In this document: positions 1-5,874 of the stretch, piece after piece
Position numbering within the stretch: position 1 is the first letter of the stretch
Layout: each line of letters opens with the position of its first letter
Assembly: GCA_030840415.1 (NCBI GenBank)
Contig: JAVEEO010000044.1
Coordinates: forward strand, 1-8,474
Reading direction: 5' to 3'
From: Pseudonocardiales bacterium
GTDB lineage: Bacteria; Actinomycetota; Actinomycetes; Mycobacteriales; Jatrophihabitantaceae
Length of the DNA: 8,474 nt
Translations under genes and position numbers: made by a program
Notes under the pieces: generated by a model
Databases searched by the model: none
Told to the model about the DNA's origin: nothing
The model's input: only the letters and a program-made list of their open reading frames with translations

Positions 1-494
1 CGCTGCTCGGCGGCACGGCGGTCGGTGCCGGCCGCGGTGAGCGGCTGCGGCCGGTGGACGCGGCGGCGAGTTTCTGGTGGGTGCTGGCGGCCGCCGACGG
101 CGGCCTGTCCACCCCGGCCGTCTATGCCGAGCTGGACCGTCAACGCGGCACCGGCCAGGCGCCGGCCGCCGCCGATCCGGCCGCTGCCATCGAGGCGAGC
201 GGAGTGCTCGACGCGGTAGTCAGCGGCGATCCGGAGCTACTGGCCGGCCGGCTGGCCAACGACCTGCAGCCGGCGGCGATCGCGCTGGCCCCCTACCTGG
301 CCGACACCCTGGCCGCCGGCCGGGACCGCGGGGCGCTGGCCGGCATCGTCTCCGGGTCCGGCCCGACCTGCCTCTTCCTGGCCCGCGACGGCGAGCACGC
401 CCGTGCACTGGCCCGGGCCCTGACCCATGCAGGCAACTGCCGGTGGGCCGTCGCGGTGGCCGGCGGACACGCGCGCCCGACCGTGCAGGGCTGA
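1..494 (+). CDS. ispE: 4-diphosphocytidyl-2-C-methyl-D-erythritol kinase, 3' part only
   Basis: This is the C-terminal ~163 residues of a GHMP-family kinase; the 5' half lies left of the window and the codon frame begins at base 3. IspE phosphorylates the 2-hydroxyl of CDP-methylerythritol with ATP in the cytosolic MEP pathway to isopentenyl diphosphate. Visible family features are the glycine-rich stretch LGGTAVGAGRGE near the left edge, the following FWWVLAAADGGLST and VYAELDR segments typical of actinobacterial IspE, and the C-terminal GHMP motif SGSGPTCLF (bases 351-377), which closes around the nucleotide phosphates. The family is about 300 residues long, so roughly half is present. The stop is at 492-494, and only 6 nt separate it from the ABC-F start, suggesting co-transcription. 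Identity rests on remembered family motifs; other GHMP kinases are less likely given the downstream genes. Confidence 0.93.
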   Translation, partial: LLGGTAVGAGRGERLRPVDAAASFWWVLAAADGGLSTPAVYAELDRQRGTGQAPAAADPAAAIEASGVLDAVVSGDPELLAGRLANDLQPAAIALAPYLADTLAAGRDRGALAGIVSGSGPTCLFLARDGEHARALARALTHAGNCRWAVAVAGGHARPTVQG

Positions 495-500
495 TCGCGG

Positions 501-2297
501 ATGGCCGCCGTCGTCAACCTCGTCAACCTGGAGAACGTCTCCAAGGGTTACGGCACCACCTCGGTGCTGGAGTCGGTGTCCCTGGGCATCGGCGAGCGGG
601 ACCGGATCGGAGTGGTGGGGCGCAACGGCGGCGGCAAGTCGACCCTGCTGCGGATGATCACCGGGGCCGAGCCGCCGGACACCGGGCGGGCGACCGCCAC
701 CGGCGGCCTGCGGATCGCCACCGTCGACCAATCCGATTCCTTTGCCGGCCACCGAGCAGCTGGCGCCACCGTCCGCGACCTGGTGATCGGCGACGTGGCC
801 GAGCACGTCTGGGCCGGTGACGCCGACGTCCGCGCGGTGCTGACCGGCCTGGGGCTGGCGGCGCTGGGCCTGGACACCCCGGTGGACCGGATGTCCGGTG
901 GCGAGCGGCGCCGGGTATCGCTGGCCGCGGCGCTGGTCACCGACGCCGACCTGCTGGTGCTGGACGAGCCCACCAACCACCTCGACCTGGAAGGGGTCCG
1001 CTGGCTGGCGGACTACCTCAACCGGTGGCGCGGCGCGCTGCTGGCCGTCACCCACGACCGGTGGTTCCTGGACGCGGTCTGCACCCGCACCTGGGAGGTC
1101 ATCGACTGCTCGGTGCGCAGCTTCGACGGCGGGTACGCCGCCTACGTGCTGGCCCGGGCCGAACGCAACCGGCAGGCCAGCGCCAGCGAGGCGCGGCGGC
1201 AGAACCTGCTGCGCAAGGAGCTGGCCTGGCTGCGCCGCGGCGCACCGGCCCGCACCTCCAAGCCGAAGTTCCGGATCGAGGCGGCCGAAGCGCTGATCGC
1301 CGACGTCCCGCCGGTGCGCAGCGCCGTCGAGCTGCGGGCGCTGTCGGCCAAGCGGCTGGGCCGCACCGTCTACGACGTCGAGGACGTGAGCCTCTCGGTC
1401 GGTACCGGGAACACCGCCCGGACGCTGCTGGCGAACGCGACCTGGCACGTCGGGCCCGGCGACCGGATCGGCATCATCGGCGTCAACGGCTCGGGCAAGA
1501 CCCACCTGCTACGGCTGCTGGCCGGCGAGCTGTCGCCCGATGCCGGCCGGGTGGTGATCGGCCAGACCGTCCGGGTCGGCTACCTGTCCCAGAACGTCAC
1601 CGAACTGCCCAGCGATCTCAGGGTGATCGAGGCGGTGACCGAGGTCCGCGGCAGCGCGGTGCTCGGCGGCGTCGAGCAGTCGGCGACGCAACTGGCCGAG
1701 CGGTTCGGCTTCGCCAACGAGCGCCAGTGGACGCCGGTCAGCGACCTGTCCGGCGGCGAGCGGCGGCGGCTGCAACTGCTGCGGCTGCTGCTCGGCCAGC
1801 CGAACGTGCTGCTGCTGGACGAGCCGACCAACGACCTGGACACCGACACCCTGGCCGAGCTGGAGGACCTGCTCGACTCGTGGGCCGGCACCCTGGTGGT
1901 GGTCAGCCACGACCGGTACCTGATCGAACGGGTCTGCGACTCCACGGTCGCGCTGCTGGGCGACGGCTCGATCGCCGCGCTGCCCGGCGGGATCGAGGAG
2001 TACCTGCGCCGCCGCGACGCCGGGCTGCGGGCAGCCGAGGAGTCGAGCCAGCAAACCACCAGGAACTCGGCCAAGCCAGCCCGCAGGGCCGACCCGCGTG
2101 CCGCCCGCAAGGAGCTGGCCCGGCTCGAGCGCGAGATCGCCAAGGCCGAGCGCCGGGAGGCCGAGCTGCACCGGGCACTGGCCGAGCACGCCACCGACTA
2201 CGCCCGGATCAGCGAGCTGGACACCGAACTGCGCGCGGTGCTCAGCGCCAAGGAGGCCGCCGAGCACAGCTGGCTGGAGCTGTCGGAGGAACTCTGA
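501..2297 (+). CDS. ABC-F family ATPase (duplicated ATP-binding domains, no membrane domain)
   Basis: 598-residue soluble protein with two ABC domains in one chain. Domain 1: Walker A GRNGGGKST (40-48), signature MSGGERRR (131-138), Walker B LLVLDEPTNHLD (151-162), switch THDR (184-187). A charged linker follows (about 215-280). Domain 2: Walker A GVNGSGKT (327-334), signature LSGGERRR (416-423), Walker B VLLLDEPTNDLD (436-447), switch SHDR (469-472). The tail (about 535-598) is rich in Arg/Glu/Leu/Ala and likely a coiled coil, as in Uup-type members. No membrane segments are seen, so it is not a transporter. Characterised ABC-F proteins act on the ribosome (translation factors or antibiotic target protection); which role applies here cannot be told from sequence. 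Both ATP sites look intact. The ATG at 501 lies 6 nt after the ispE stop with only a weak upstream purine stretch (about 486-490), consistent with an operon. The same ispE-ABC-F pairing is common in Actinobacteria. Confidence 0.95.
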   Translation: MAAVVNLVNLENVSKGYGTTSVLESVSLGIGERDRIGVVGRNGGGKSTLLRMITGAEPPDTGRATATGGLRIATVDQSDSFAGHRAAGATVRDLVIGDVAEHVWAGDADVRAVLTGLGLAALGLDTPVDRMSGGERRRVSLAAALVTDADLLVLDEPTNHLDLEGVRWLADYLNRWRGALLAVTHDRWFLDAVCTRTWEVIDCSVRSFDGGYAAYVLARAERNRQASASEARRQNLLRKELAWLRRGAPARTSKPKFRIEAAEALIADVPPVRSAVELRALSAKRLGRTVYDVEDVSLSVGTGNTARTLLANATWHVGPGDRIGIIGVNGSGKTHLLRLLAGELSPDAGRVVIGQTVRVGYLSQNVTELPSDLRVIEAVTEVRGSAVLGGVEQSATQLAERFGFANERQWTPVSDLSGGERRRLQLLRLLLGQPNVLLLDEPTNDLDTDTLAELEDLLDSWAGTLVVVSHDRYLIERVCDSTVALLGDGSIAALPGGIEEYLRRRDAGLRAAEESSQQTTRNSAKPARRADPRAARKELARLEREIAKAERREAELHRALAEHATDYARISELDTELRAVLSAKEAAEHSWLELSEEL

Positions 2298-2325
2298 GGA
2301 AGTTAGCCGGCTCTGGGAACCTCAG
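2294..2325. terminator. Possible shared hairpin between convergent genes
   Basis: CTGAGG (2294-2299) and CCTCAG (2320-2325) form a perfect 6-bp inverted repeat. One arm contains the ABC-F stop codon and the other the stop of the leftward tetR gene. The 20-nt loop contains the self-complementary AGCCGGCT (2305-2312). There is no T-run on either side, so it is not a canonical intrinsic terminator, but the position between two converging genes fits a bidirectional stop. It is weak evidence and could be chance. Confidence 0.28.
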
Positions 2326-2960
2326 CCGTCCAACGACAGCTTCGGCTTGGCCTCCAGGCCCCGCAGGCCGTTCCAGCCGAGGTTGACCAGGTGCGCGGCC
2401 ACCTCCTCGCGCCGGGGCTTGCGGACCTCCAGCCACCACTGGCCGGTCAGCGCCACCATGCCCACCAGCATCTGGGCGTACATGCCGGCCAGCTTCGGGT
2501 TGAGCTTCCGGGTGCCGAACTCGCGTACCAGGATGTACTCGACCTGGCTGGCGATGTCGTTTAGCAGCGAGGAGAACGTCCCGGTCGAGGTGGCCACCGG
2601 CGAGTCGCGCACCAGGATCCGGAAGCCGTCGGTCTGCTCCTCGATGTAGGTCAGCAGTGCCAGGGCGGCCTGCTCGACCAGCGCCCGCGGGTTGTCGCCG
2701 GTCAGCGCCGAGGTGATCGCCTCCATCAGGTTGCGCATCTCGCGGTCCACCACGACCGCGTACAGGCCTTCCTTGCCGCCGAAGTGCTCGTACACCACCG
2801 GCTTGCTGACGCCGGCGCGGGTGGCGATCTCCTCGATCGAGGTCGCCTCGAAGCCCTTCTCCGCGAACAGCGCGCGGCCGACGTCCAGCAATTGCTCGCG
2901 CCGCTCCTTGCCGGTCATCCGAACCCGGGGCCTGCTCTGGCTGTCGGTCACTTGGCCCAT
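2322..2960 (-). CDS. TetR/AcrR-family transcriptional regulator
   Basis: 212-residue one-component repressor-type protein. The N-terminal DNA-binding domain is clear: the helix-turn-helix covers about residues 41-60, SIEEIATRAGVSKPVVYEHF, followed by GGKEGLYAVVVDREMRNLM, the usual lead into the ligand domain. The C-terminal domain (about 75-212) has TetR-like helical character, including a tryptophan-rich GQWWLEVRKPRREEVAAHLVN segment; the ligand is unknown. I chose the ATG at 2960 because it gives a normal short N-terminal arm. A GTG at 2951 is an alternative, and longer in-frame starts up to 3059 would run into the divergent kynU. No good ribosome binding site precedes 2960. It converges on the ABC-F gene (24-nt gap) and diverges from kynU over 71 bp. 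A TetR gene close to glmU is a recurrent actinobacterial arrangement, so its target may be lipid or core-metabolic rather than kynU. Autoregulation through the palindrome at 2971-2984 is an inference. Confidence 0.92.
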   Translation of the reverse strand: MGQVTDSQSRPRVRMTGKERREQLLDVGRALFAEKGFEATSIEEIATRAGVSKPVVYEHFGGKEGLYAVVVDREMRNLMEAITSALTGDNPRALVEQAALALLTYIEEQTDGFRILVRDSPVATSTGTFSSLLNDIASQVEYILVREFGTRKLNPKLAGMYAQMLVGMVALTGQWWLEVRKPRREEVAAHLVNLGWNGLRGLEAKPKLSLDG

Positions 2961-2970
2961 TCTTGCGCAC

Positions 2971-2984
2971 CCGGGCATGCCCGG
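2971..2984. promoter_or_regulatory. Perfect 14-bp palindrome, candidate TetR operator
   Basis: CCGGGCATGCCCGG is fully self-complementary and sits 10 nt upstream of the tetR start in the 71-bp gap between the divergent tetR and kynU genes. TetR proteins bind such dyads as dimers and often repress their own gene and a divergent neighbour, so placement and symmetry fit an operator. I could not define a convincing -35/-10 pair in the gap. Three CGCCGG copies at about 2991-3012 add further GC repetition that may be only base composition. Confidence 0.4.
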
Positions 2985-3031
2985 CTTACCGCCGGTTTCG
3001 CCGGACCGCCGGCTGTTGCGATCATGGGCAG

Positions 3032-4306
3032 ATGACTGACTCGCCGATCGCCGCCGCACCGGAGGCGGATTCGTCGCTGGCCACGGCCCGGCAGGCCGAC
3101 GCCCGGGACCCGTTGGCCCACCTGCGCGACCGCTTCGAGCTGCCCGACGGCACGGTCTACCTGGACGGGAACTCGCTCGGCCCGCTGCCGCGCGCGGTGC
3201 TGCCCGCGGTCACCGACCTGGTGCGCCGGCAGTGGGGCCAGGACCTGATCACGTCCTGGAACGTCCACGACTGGTGGGGGCTGCCCCGCCGGTTGGGCGA
3301 CCAGCTGGCCGGCCTGATCGGCGCGGCGCCGGGCCAGGTGGTGTGCGGCGACTCCACCTCGGTACAGCTGTTCCAGGCGATGGTCGCGGCCTGCCGGTTG
3401 CGTCCGGGGCGCTCGATGCTGCTCACCGACGGCGCGAGCTTTCCCAGCGACCAGTACCTGGCCGACTCGGTGGGCCGGCTGCTCGGGCTGCGGGTGGTCC
3501 GGCTGCACCCGTCCGAGCTGGCGGCCTACCTCGGCGAGCACGGCACGCAGGTGGCAGCGGTGTCGTTCTCGCTGGTCGATTACCGCACCGGCGAGCTGTT
3601 CGACGCCGCCGAGCTGACCCGGACGGCCCAGGCCGCCGGCGCGGTGATGGTCTGGGACCTGTGCCACGCGGCCGGCGTGCTGCCGGTGACGCTGGACGAG
3701 ATCGGGGCCGACCTGGCGGTCGGCTGCACCTACAAGTACCTCAACGGTGGCCCCGGCTCACCGGCTTTCATCTACATCGCCCGGCGCCATCAGTCGCAGG
3801 TCGAGCTGCCGCTGACCGGCTGGAACGGGGCCCGGGAACCGTTCGGGCTCAACAGCAGCTACGTACCCGCCGAGTCGATCGAGCGGGCCCGGATCGGCAC
3901 CCCGGCACTGCTGTCCATGGCGGCGCTGGAGGCGGCTCTGACCGCCTTCGACGGGGTGGGCATCGACCAGCTGCGGGCCAAGTCGCTGGCGCTGACCCAG
4001 CAGGTGATCGAGTTCGCCGACCAGCGGCTGGCCCGGTTCGGGGTCGAGGTGGTCACCCCGCGCCGGCCGGGGCTGCGCGGCTCGCAGGTGTCGCTGCGGA
4101 TGCCTGCGGCCTACGAGGTCTGCCAGGCCCTGATCGAGCGCGGCGTGATCGGGGACTTCCGGGCACCGGACCTGCTGCGACTGGGCTTCCCGCCGATGTA
4201 TCTCAGCTTCACCGAGGTGCACCGGGGCATGCTCACCCTGGCCGAGATCCTGGCCGACGGCAGTTACCGCGAGCCCCGGTTCGCCCAGCGGGCCACGGTC
4301 ACCTGA
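3032..4306 (+). CDS. kynU: Kynureninase (PLP-dependent L-kynurenine hydrolase)
   Basis: 424-residue fold-type I PLP enzyme. It cleaves L-kynurenine to anthranilate and L-alanine (or 3-hydroxykynurenine to 3-hydroxyanthranilate) in tryptophan degradation or NAD precursor synthesis. Diagnostic stretches: YLDGNSLGPLP (43-53) near the N terminus, the phosphate-contacting GDSTSVQLFQ (106-115), WDLCHAAGVLP (208-218) with the aspartate and histidine under the cofactor ring, and GCTYKYLNGGPGSPAF (231-246), in which Lys235 is the expected Schiff-base lysine. Length matches the family and the reading frame is intact. The ATG at 3032 is chosen because upstream in-frame starts (a TTG at 2963) would cover the divergent control region and add an atypical Arg/Cys-rich extension. 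A 3-codon ORF (ATG 3024, stop 3033-3035) overlaps this start as ATGA. Tryptophan dioxygenase and kynurenine formamidase genes are not in the window, so the pathway partners are elsewhere or absent. A role for the divergent TetR in its control is conjecture. Confidence 0.95.
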   Translation: MTDSPIAAAPEADSSLATARQADARDPLAHLRDRFELPDGTVYLDGNSLGPLPRAVLPAVTDLVRRQWGQDLITSWNVHDWWGLPRRLGDQLAGLIGAAPGQVVCGDSTSVQLFQAMVAACRLRPGRSMLLTDGASFPSDQYLADSVGRLLGLRVVRLHPSELAAYLGEHGTQVAAVSFSLVDYRTGELFDAAELTRTAQAAGAVMVWDLCHAAGVLPVTLDEIGADLAVGCTYKYLNGGPGSPAFIYIARRHQSQVELPLTGWNGAREPFGLNSSYVPAESIERARIGTPALLSMAALEAALTAFDGVGIDQLRAKSLALTQQVIEFADQRLARFGVEVVTPRRPGLRGSQVSLRMPAAYEVCQALIERGVIGDFRAPDLLRLGFPPMYLSFTEVHRGMLTLAEILADGSYREPRFAQRATVT

Positions 4307-4328
4307 CCCGGCGCGGCGTCCCGGTTCA

Positions 4329-4417
4329 GGCGATCCCAGCGCCGGGCGATCCTCAGCGCCGGGCGAGTCGAGCTCCAGGATCCCAGCTCCGGCGATCCCA
4401 GCTGCAAGCGATCTGGG
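4329..4417. repeat. Degenerate ~15-bp tandem repeat between convergent kynU and desaturase genes
   Basis: Five to six imperfect units based on GGCGATCCCAGCnCC run head to tail: 4329-4344, 4345-4361, 4362-4376, 4377-4390, 4391-4405 and a decayed 4406-4417. The array is bracketed by the 9-bp direct repeat GGTTCAGGC at 4323-4331 and 4416-4424, the second copy overlapping the desaturase stop codon. CCCAG (4397-4401) and CTGGG (4413-4417) could pair as a short stem. It fills nearly all of the 112-bp gap between the two stop codons, where a terminator would be expected, but there is no T-tract. Confidence 0.5.
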
Positions 4418-4418
4418 T

Positions 4419-5420
4419 TCAGGCGGCCCGTTCGGCGGCCTTGCGGGCGGCCAGCTTGTCGAACCGGTCCCGGCGCGGCCACCGGACGTCGCTGGCCCAG
4501 CCGAGCTTTTCGAACAGCCAGATCGTCCGGGCCGAGATGTCGAGCTGGCCGCGGTCGACACCGTGCCGGGCGCAGGTCGGGTCGGCGTGATGGCTGTTGT
4601 GCCAGGACTCGCCGAAGCTCAGGATCGCCAGCGGCCAGAAGTTGGCCGACTTGTCCCGCGATGCGTACGGACGCTCGCCGATCAGGTGACACACCGAGTT
4701 GATCGACCAGGTGACGTGGTGCAGCAGGCACAGCCGCACCAGCGAGGCCCAGAAGAAGGCGGTCACCGCCCCGGTCCACGACCAGCTGATCAGGCCGCCG
4801 AGCACCGCCGGGGCAAGCATGGTGAAGGCCACCCAGAGCGGGAACTGGCGATCGATCCGGACCAGGTCTTCGTCGGCCAGCAGGTCGGGGGTGTACTTGT
4901 CCTGGTTGGTGTGCTCGGGGTCGAACAGCCAGCCCAGGTGGGCGAACCAGAAGCCCTTCATCAGCCCGCCGAAGGACTCGCCGAAGCGCCACGGCGAGTG
5001 CGGGTCACCCTCGCGGTCGGAGAAGGCGTGGTGGCGGCGGTGGTCGGCGACCCACCGGATCACCGGTCCCTCGATGGCCAGCGAGCCGGCCACCGCCAGG
5101 GCGATCTTGAGCCCGCGGTTGGCCTTGAAGGCGCCGTGCGTGAAGTAGCGGTGGAAGCCCACCGTGATGCCCATGCCGGAGACCGCGTAGAAGACCAGCG
5201 CGAGAATCAGGTCGGTCCAGCCGATCCCCCAGCCCCAGGCCAGCGGCACCGCGGCCAGCAGGGCCAGGAACGGCAGTACCACCACGACGTAGAGGGCGAT
5301 CTGCTCGCCGCGCGCCTTGCGACCGGAGATCATCGGCTTGGCCATCGGCTGGCCGTCGCGCAACTTCTCGTCCCGCAGCTGGTCGGCGCTGGTACCGGCC
5401 GGATCGTCGAGCATCGTCAT
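4419..5420 (-). CDS. Membrane fatty acyl-CoA desaturase (probable delta-9 type)
   Basis: 333-residue integral-membrane di-iron desaturase, stearoyl-CoA desaturase/DesA3-like. It introduces a cis double bond into a saturated acyl chain using O2 and electrons from a ferredoxin or similar donor. Iron-ligand boxes: HRYFTH (90-95), HRRHH (127-131), HNSHH (274-278), plus the extra histidine in NSVCH (241-245) known as a ligand in animal enzymes. Hydrophobic segments at about 42-62, 68-88 and 198-235 are the likely membrane passes, and RWVADHRRHHAFSDREGDPHSP is the conserved loop around box two. No cytochrome b5 domain is fused, so a separate reductase is needed; none is encoded here. The start at 5420 is supported by AGGGAG (bases 5428-5433 on the complement), 7 nt upstream; the second Met at 5414 is less well placed. 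The upstream region carries a dyad array (5502-5538) suggesting specific control. The delta-9 position is inferred from family resemblance. Confidence 0.95.
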   Translation of the reverse strand: MTMLDDPAGTSADQLRDEKLRDGQPMAKPMISGRKARGEQIALYVVVVLPFLALLAAVPLAWGWGIGWTDLILALVFYAVSGMGITVGFHRYFTHGAFKANRGLKIALAVAGSLAIEGPVIRWVADHRRHHAFSDREGDPHSPWRFGESFGGLMKGFWFAHLGWLFDPEHTNQDKYTPDLLADEDLVRIDRQFPLWVAFTMLAPAVLGGLISWSWTGAVTAFFWASLVRLCLLHHVTWSINSVCHLIGERPYASRDKSANFWPLAILSFGESWHNSHHADPTCARHGVDRGQLDISARTIWLFEKLGWASDVRWPRRDRFDKLAARKAAERAA

Positions 5421-5501
5421 AAGCTGGCTCCCTGGAGTTGCGCAAAGAAGGTGCCCGCGCGCTGGTTTCGACGCGGCTGGTCCACGGGCCGATGCGGCCC
5501 G

Positions 5502-5546
5502 CCGTAACCTACTCTAGCGTAACCTACGCTACCGTAAGTTTGTCCA
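5502..5546 (-). promoter_or_regulatory. Desaturase promoter region with two abutting 15-bp dyad repeats (candidate operator)
   Basis: Read on the + strand, CTACTCTAGCGTAAC (5509-5523) and CTACGCTACCGTAAG (5524-5538) are adjacent and identical at 12 of 15 positions; a third CCGTAAC ends at 5508 in the same 15-bp register. The right unit contains the dyad TACGnTAnCGTA, and the two units together make a perfect 7-bp inverted repeat TAGCGTA-ACC-TACGCTA (5515-5531). On the complement a -35-like TGGACA (5546 to 5541) and a -10-like TACGCT (5521 to 5516), with a 19-bp spacer, would be covered by the dyads, the geometry of repression. The leader to the desaturase ATG would be about 90 nt. The motif geometry suits a TetR-type dimer; the regulator is unknown, and the motif is unlike the palindrome in front of the local tetR gene. 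Confidence 0.5.
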
Positions 5547-5572
5547 GCCCGCAGCGCGGGCCACTCGGCGGG

Positions 5573-5578
5573 TAAGCT
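5573..5578 (+). promoter_or_regulatory. Possible -10 element for tRNA-Gln
   Basis: TAAGCT fits the actinobacterial TAnnnT -10 pattern and would start transcription near 5585, giving a leader of about 35 nt before the tRNA at 5620. No recognisable -35 lies 16-18 bp upstream, so this is tentative. A GC hairpin (GCCCGC 5547-5552 with GCGGGC 5556-5561) lies between it and the divergent desaturase promoter. Confidence 0.25.
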
Positions 5579-5619
5579 GTTGCGGTCGAGCGCTGCCCGC
5601 CGGCCGGTGGTCAGCGCAG

Positions 5620-5692
5620 TGGGAGATGGGGTAATCGGCAGCCCGCCGGCCTTTGGAGCCGTGCAGTCTGGGTTCGAATCCCAGTCTCCCAG
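5620..5692 (+). tRNA. tRNA-Gln, anticodon UUG (reads CAA)
   Basis: A full 73-nt cloverleaf can be drawn. Acceptor TGGGAGA/TCTCCCA has 7 pairs, including the U1-A72 pair characteristic of glutamine tRNAs. The D stem is GGGT/GCCC with A14, GG18-19 and A21. The anticodon stem CCGGC/GCCGT has one C-U mismatch at the base. The loop CTTTGGA has anticodon TTG at 5653-5655, followed by G37. The T arm CTGGG-TTCGAAT-CCCAG is perfect. The discriminator is G73, and the 3' CCA is not encoded (the sequence continues CCG). tRNA-Gln just upstream of glmU is a common actinobacterial arrangement; here about 1 kb of less GC-biased sequence separates them. Confidence 0.97.
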
Positions 5693-5821
5693 CCGCGATC
5701 GAGCACGGCGTAGAACCAGCCGGACCTGCACTTGCCAGCTGGATTGACTTCGGCCAGCCGTGCCGTACGGTGGTGACCGCAACACCGCAGGTGGCTCCGC
5801 TCGATGCGCACCTGCCTGCGG

Positions 5822-5856
5822 AGGTCGGCGACATACCCCGCGGGGACGCCGACCTT
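5822..5856 (+). terminator. Strong hairpin between tRNA-Gln and the DUF3800-like gene
   Basis: AGGTCGGCG (5822-5830) and CGCCGACCT (5847-5855) form a perfect 9-bp stem; the 16-nt loop contains a second perfect palindrome CCCCGCGGGG (5836-5845). On the + strand it is followed by TTGTTGCTTTT, a partly T-rich tail, so it could end rightward transcription about 165 nt past the tRNA. On the - strand it begins about 19 nt after the TAA of the DUF3800-like gene, so it could serve both directions. Function is inferred from structure only. Confidence 0.4.
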
Positions 5857-5874
5857 GTTGCTTTTAGTGGGCCA

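Noticed and set aside
237..1505. 422-codon leftward frame opposite ispE and the ABC-F gene
   Set aside because: Antisense to two well-supported genes, with low-complexity composition and no recognisable domain.
1025..2386. 453-codon rightward frame overlapping the ABC-F gene
   Set aside because: A shadow frame with Arg/Ala/Gly-rich composition; the ABC-F frame carries all the expected motifs.
5611..5811. Leftward ORF beginning RIERSHLRCC and ending in the tRNA antisense strand
   Set aside because: It is in the same frame as the repaired DUF3800-like tail but lies beyond its TAA, has no ribosome site, and its last third is tRNA antisense, a frequent source of spurious annotated proteins.
5529..5874. 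Continuation of the leftward DUF3800-like frame through the tRNA antisense strand (residues after LLWYLMRS)
   Set aside because: The sequence loses family character at base 5972 and then crosses the complement of a perfect tRNA; it is the out-of-frame tail after the deletion, not a real C terminus.
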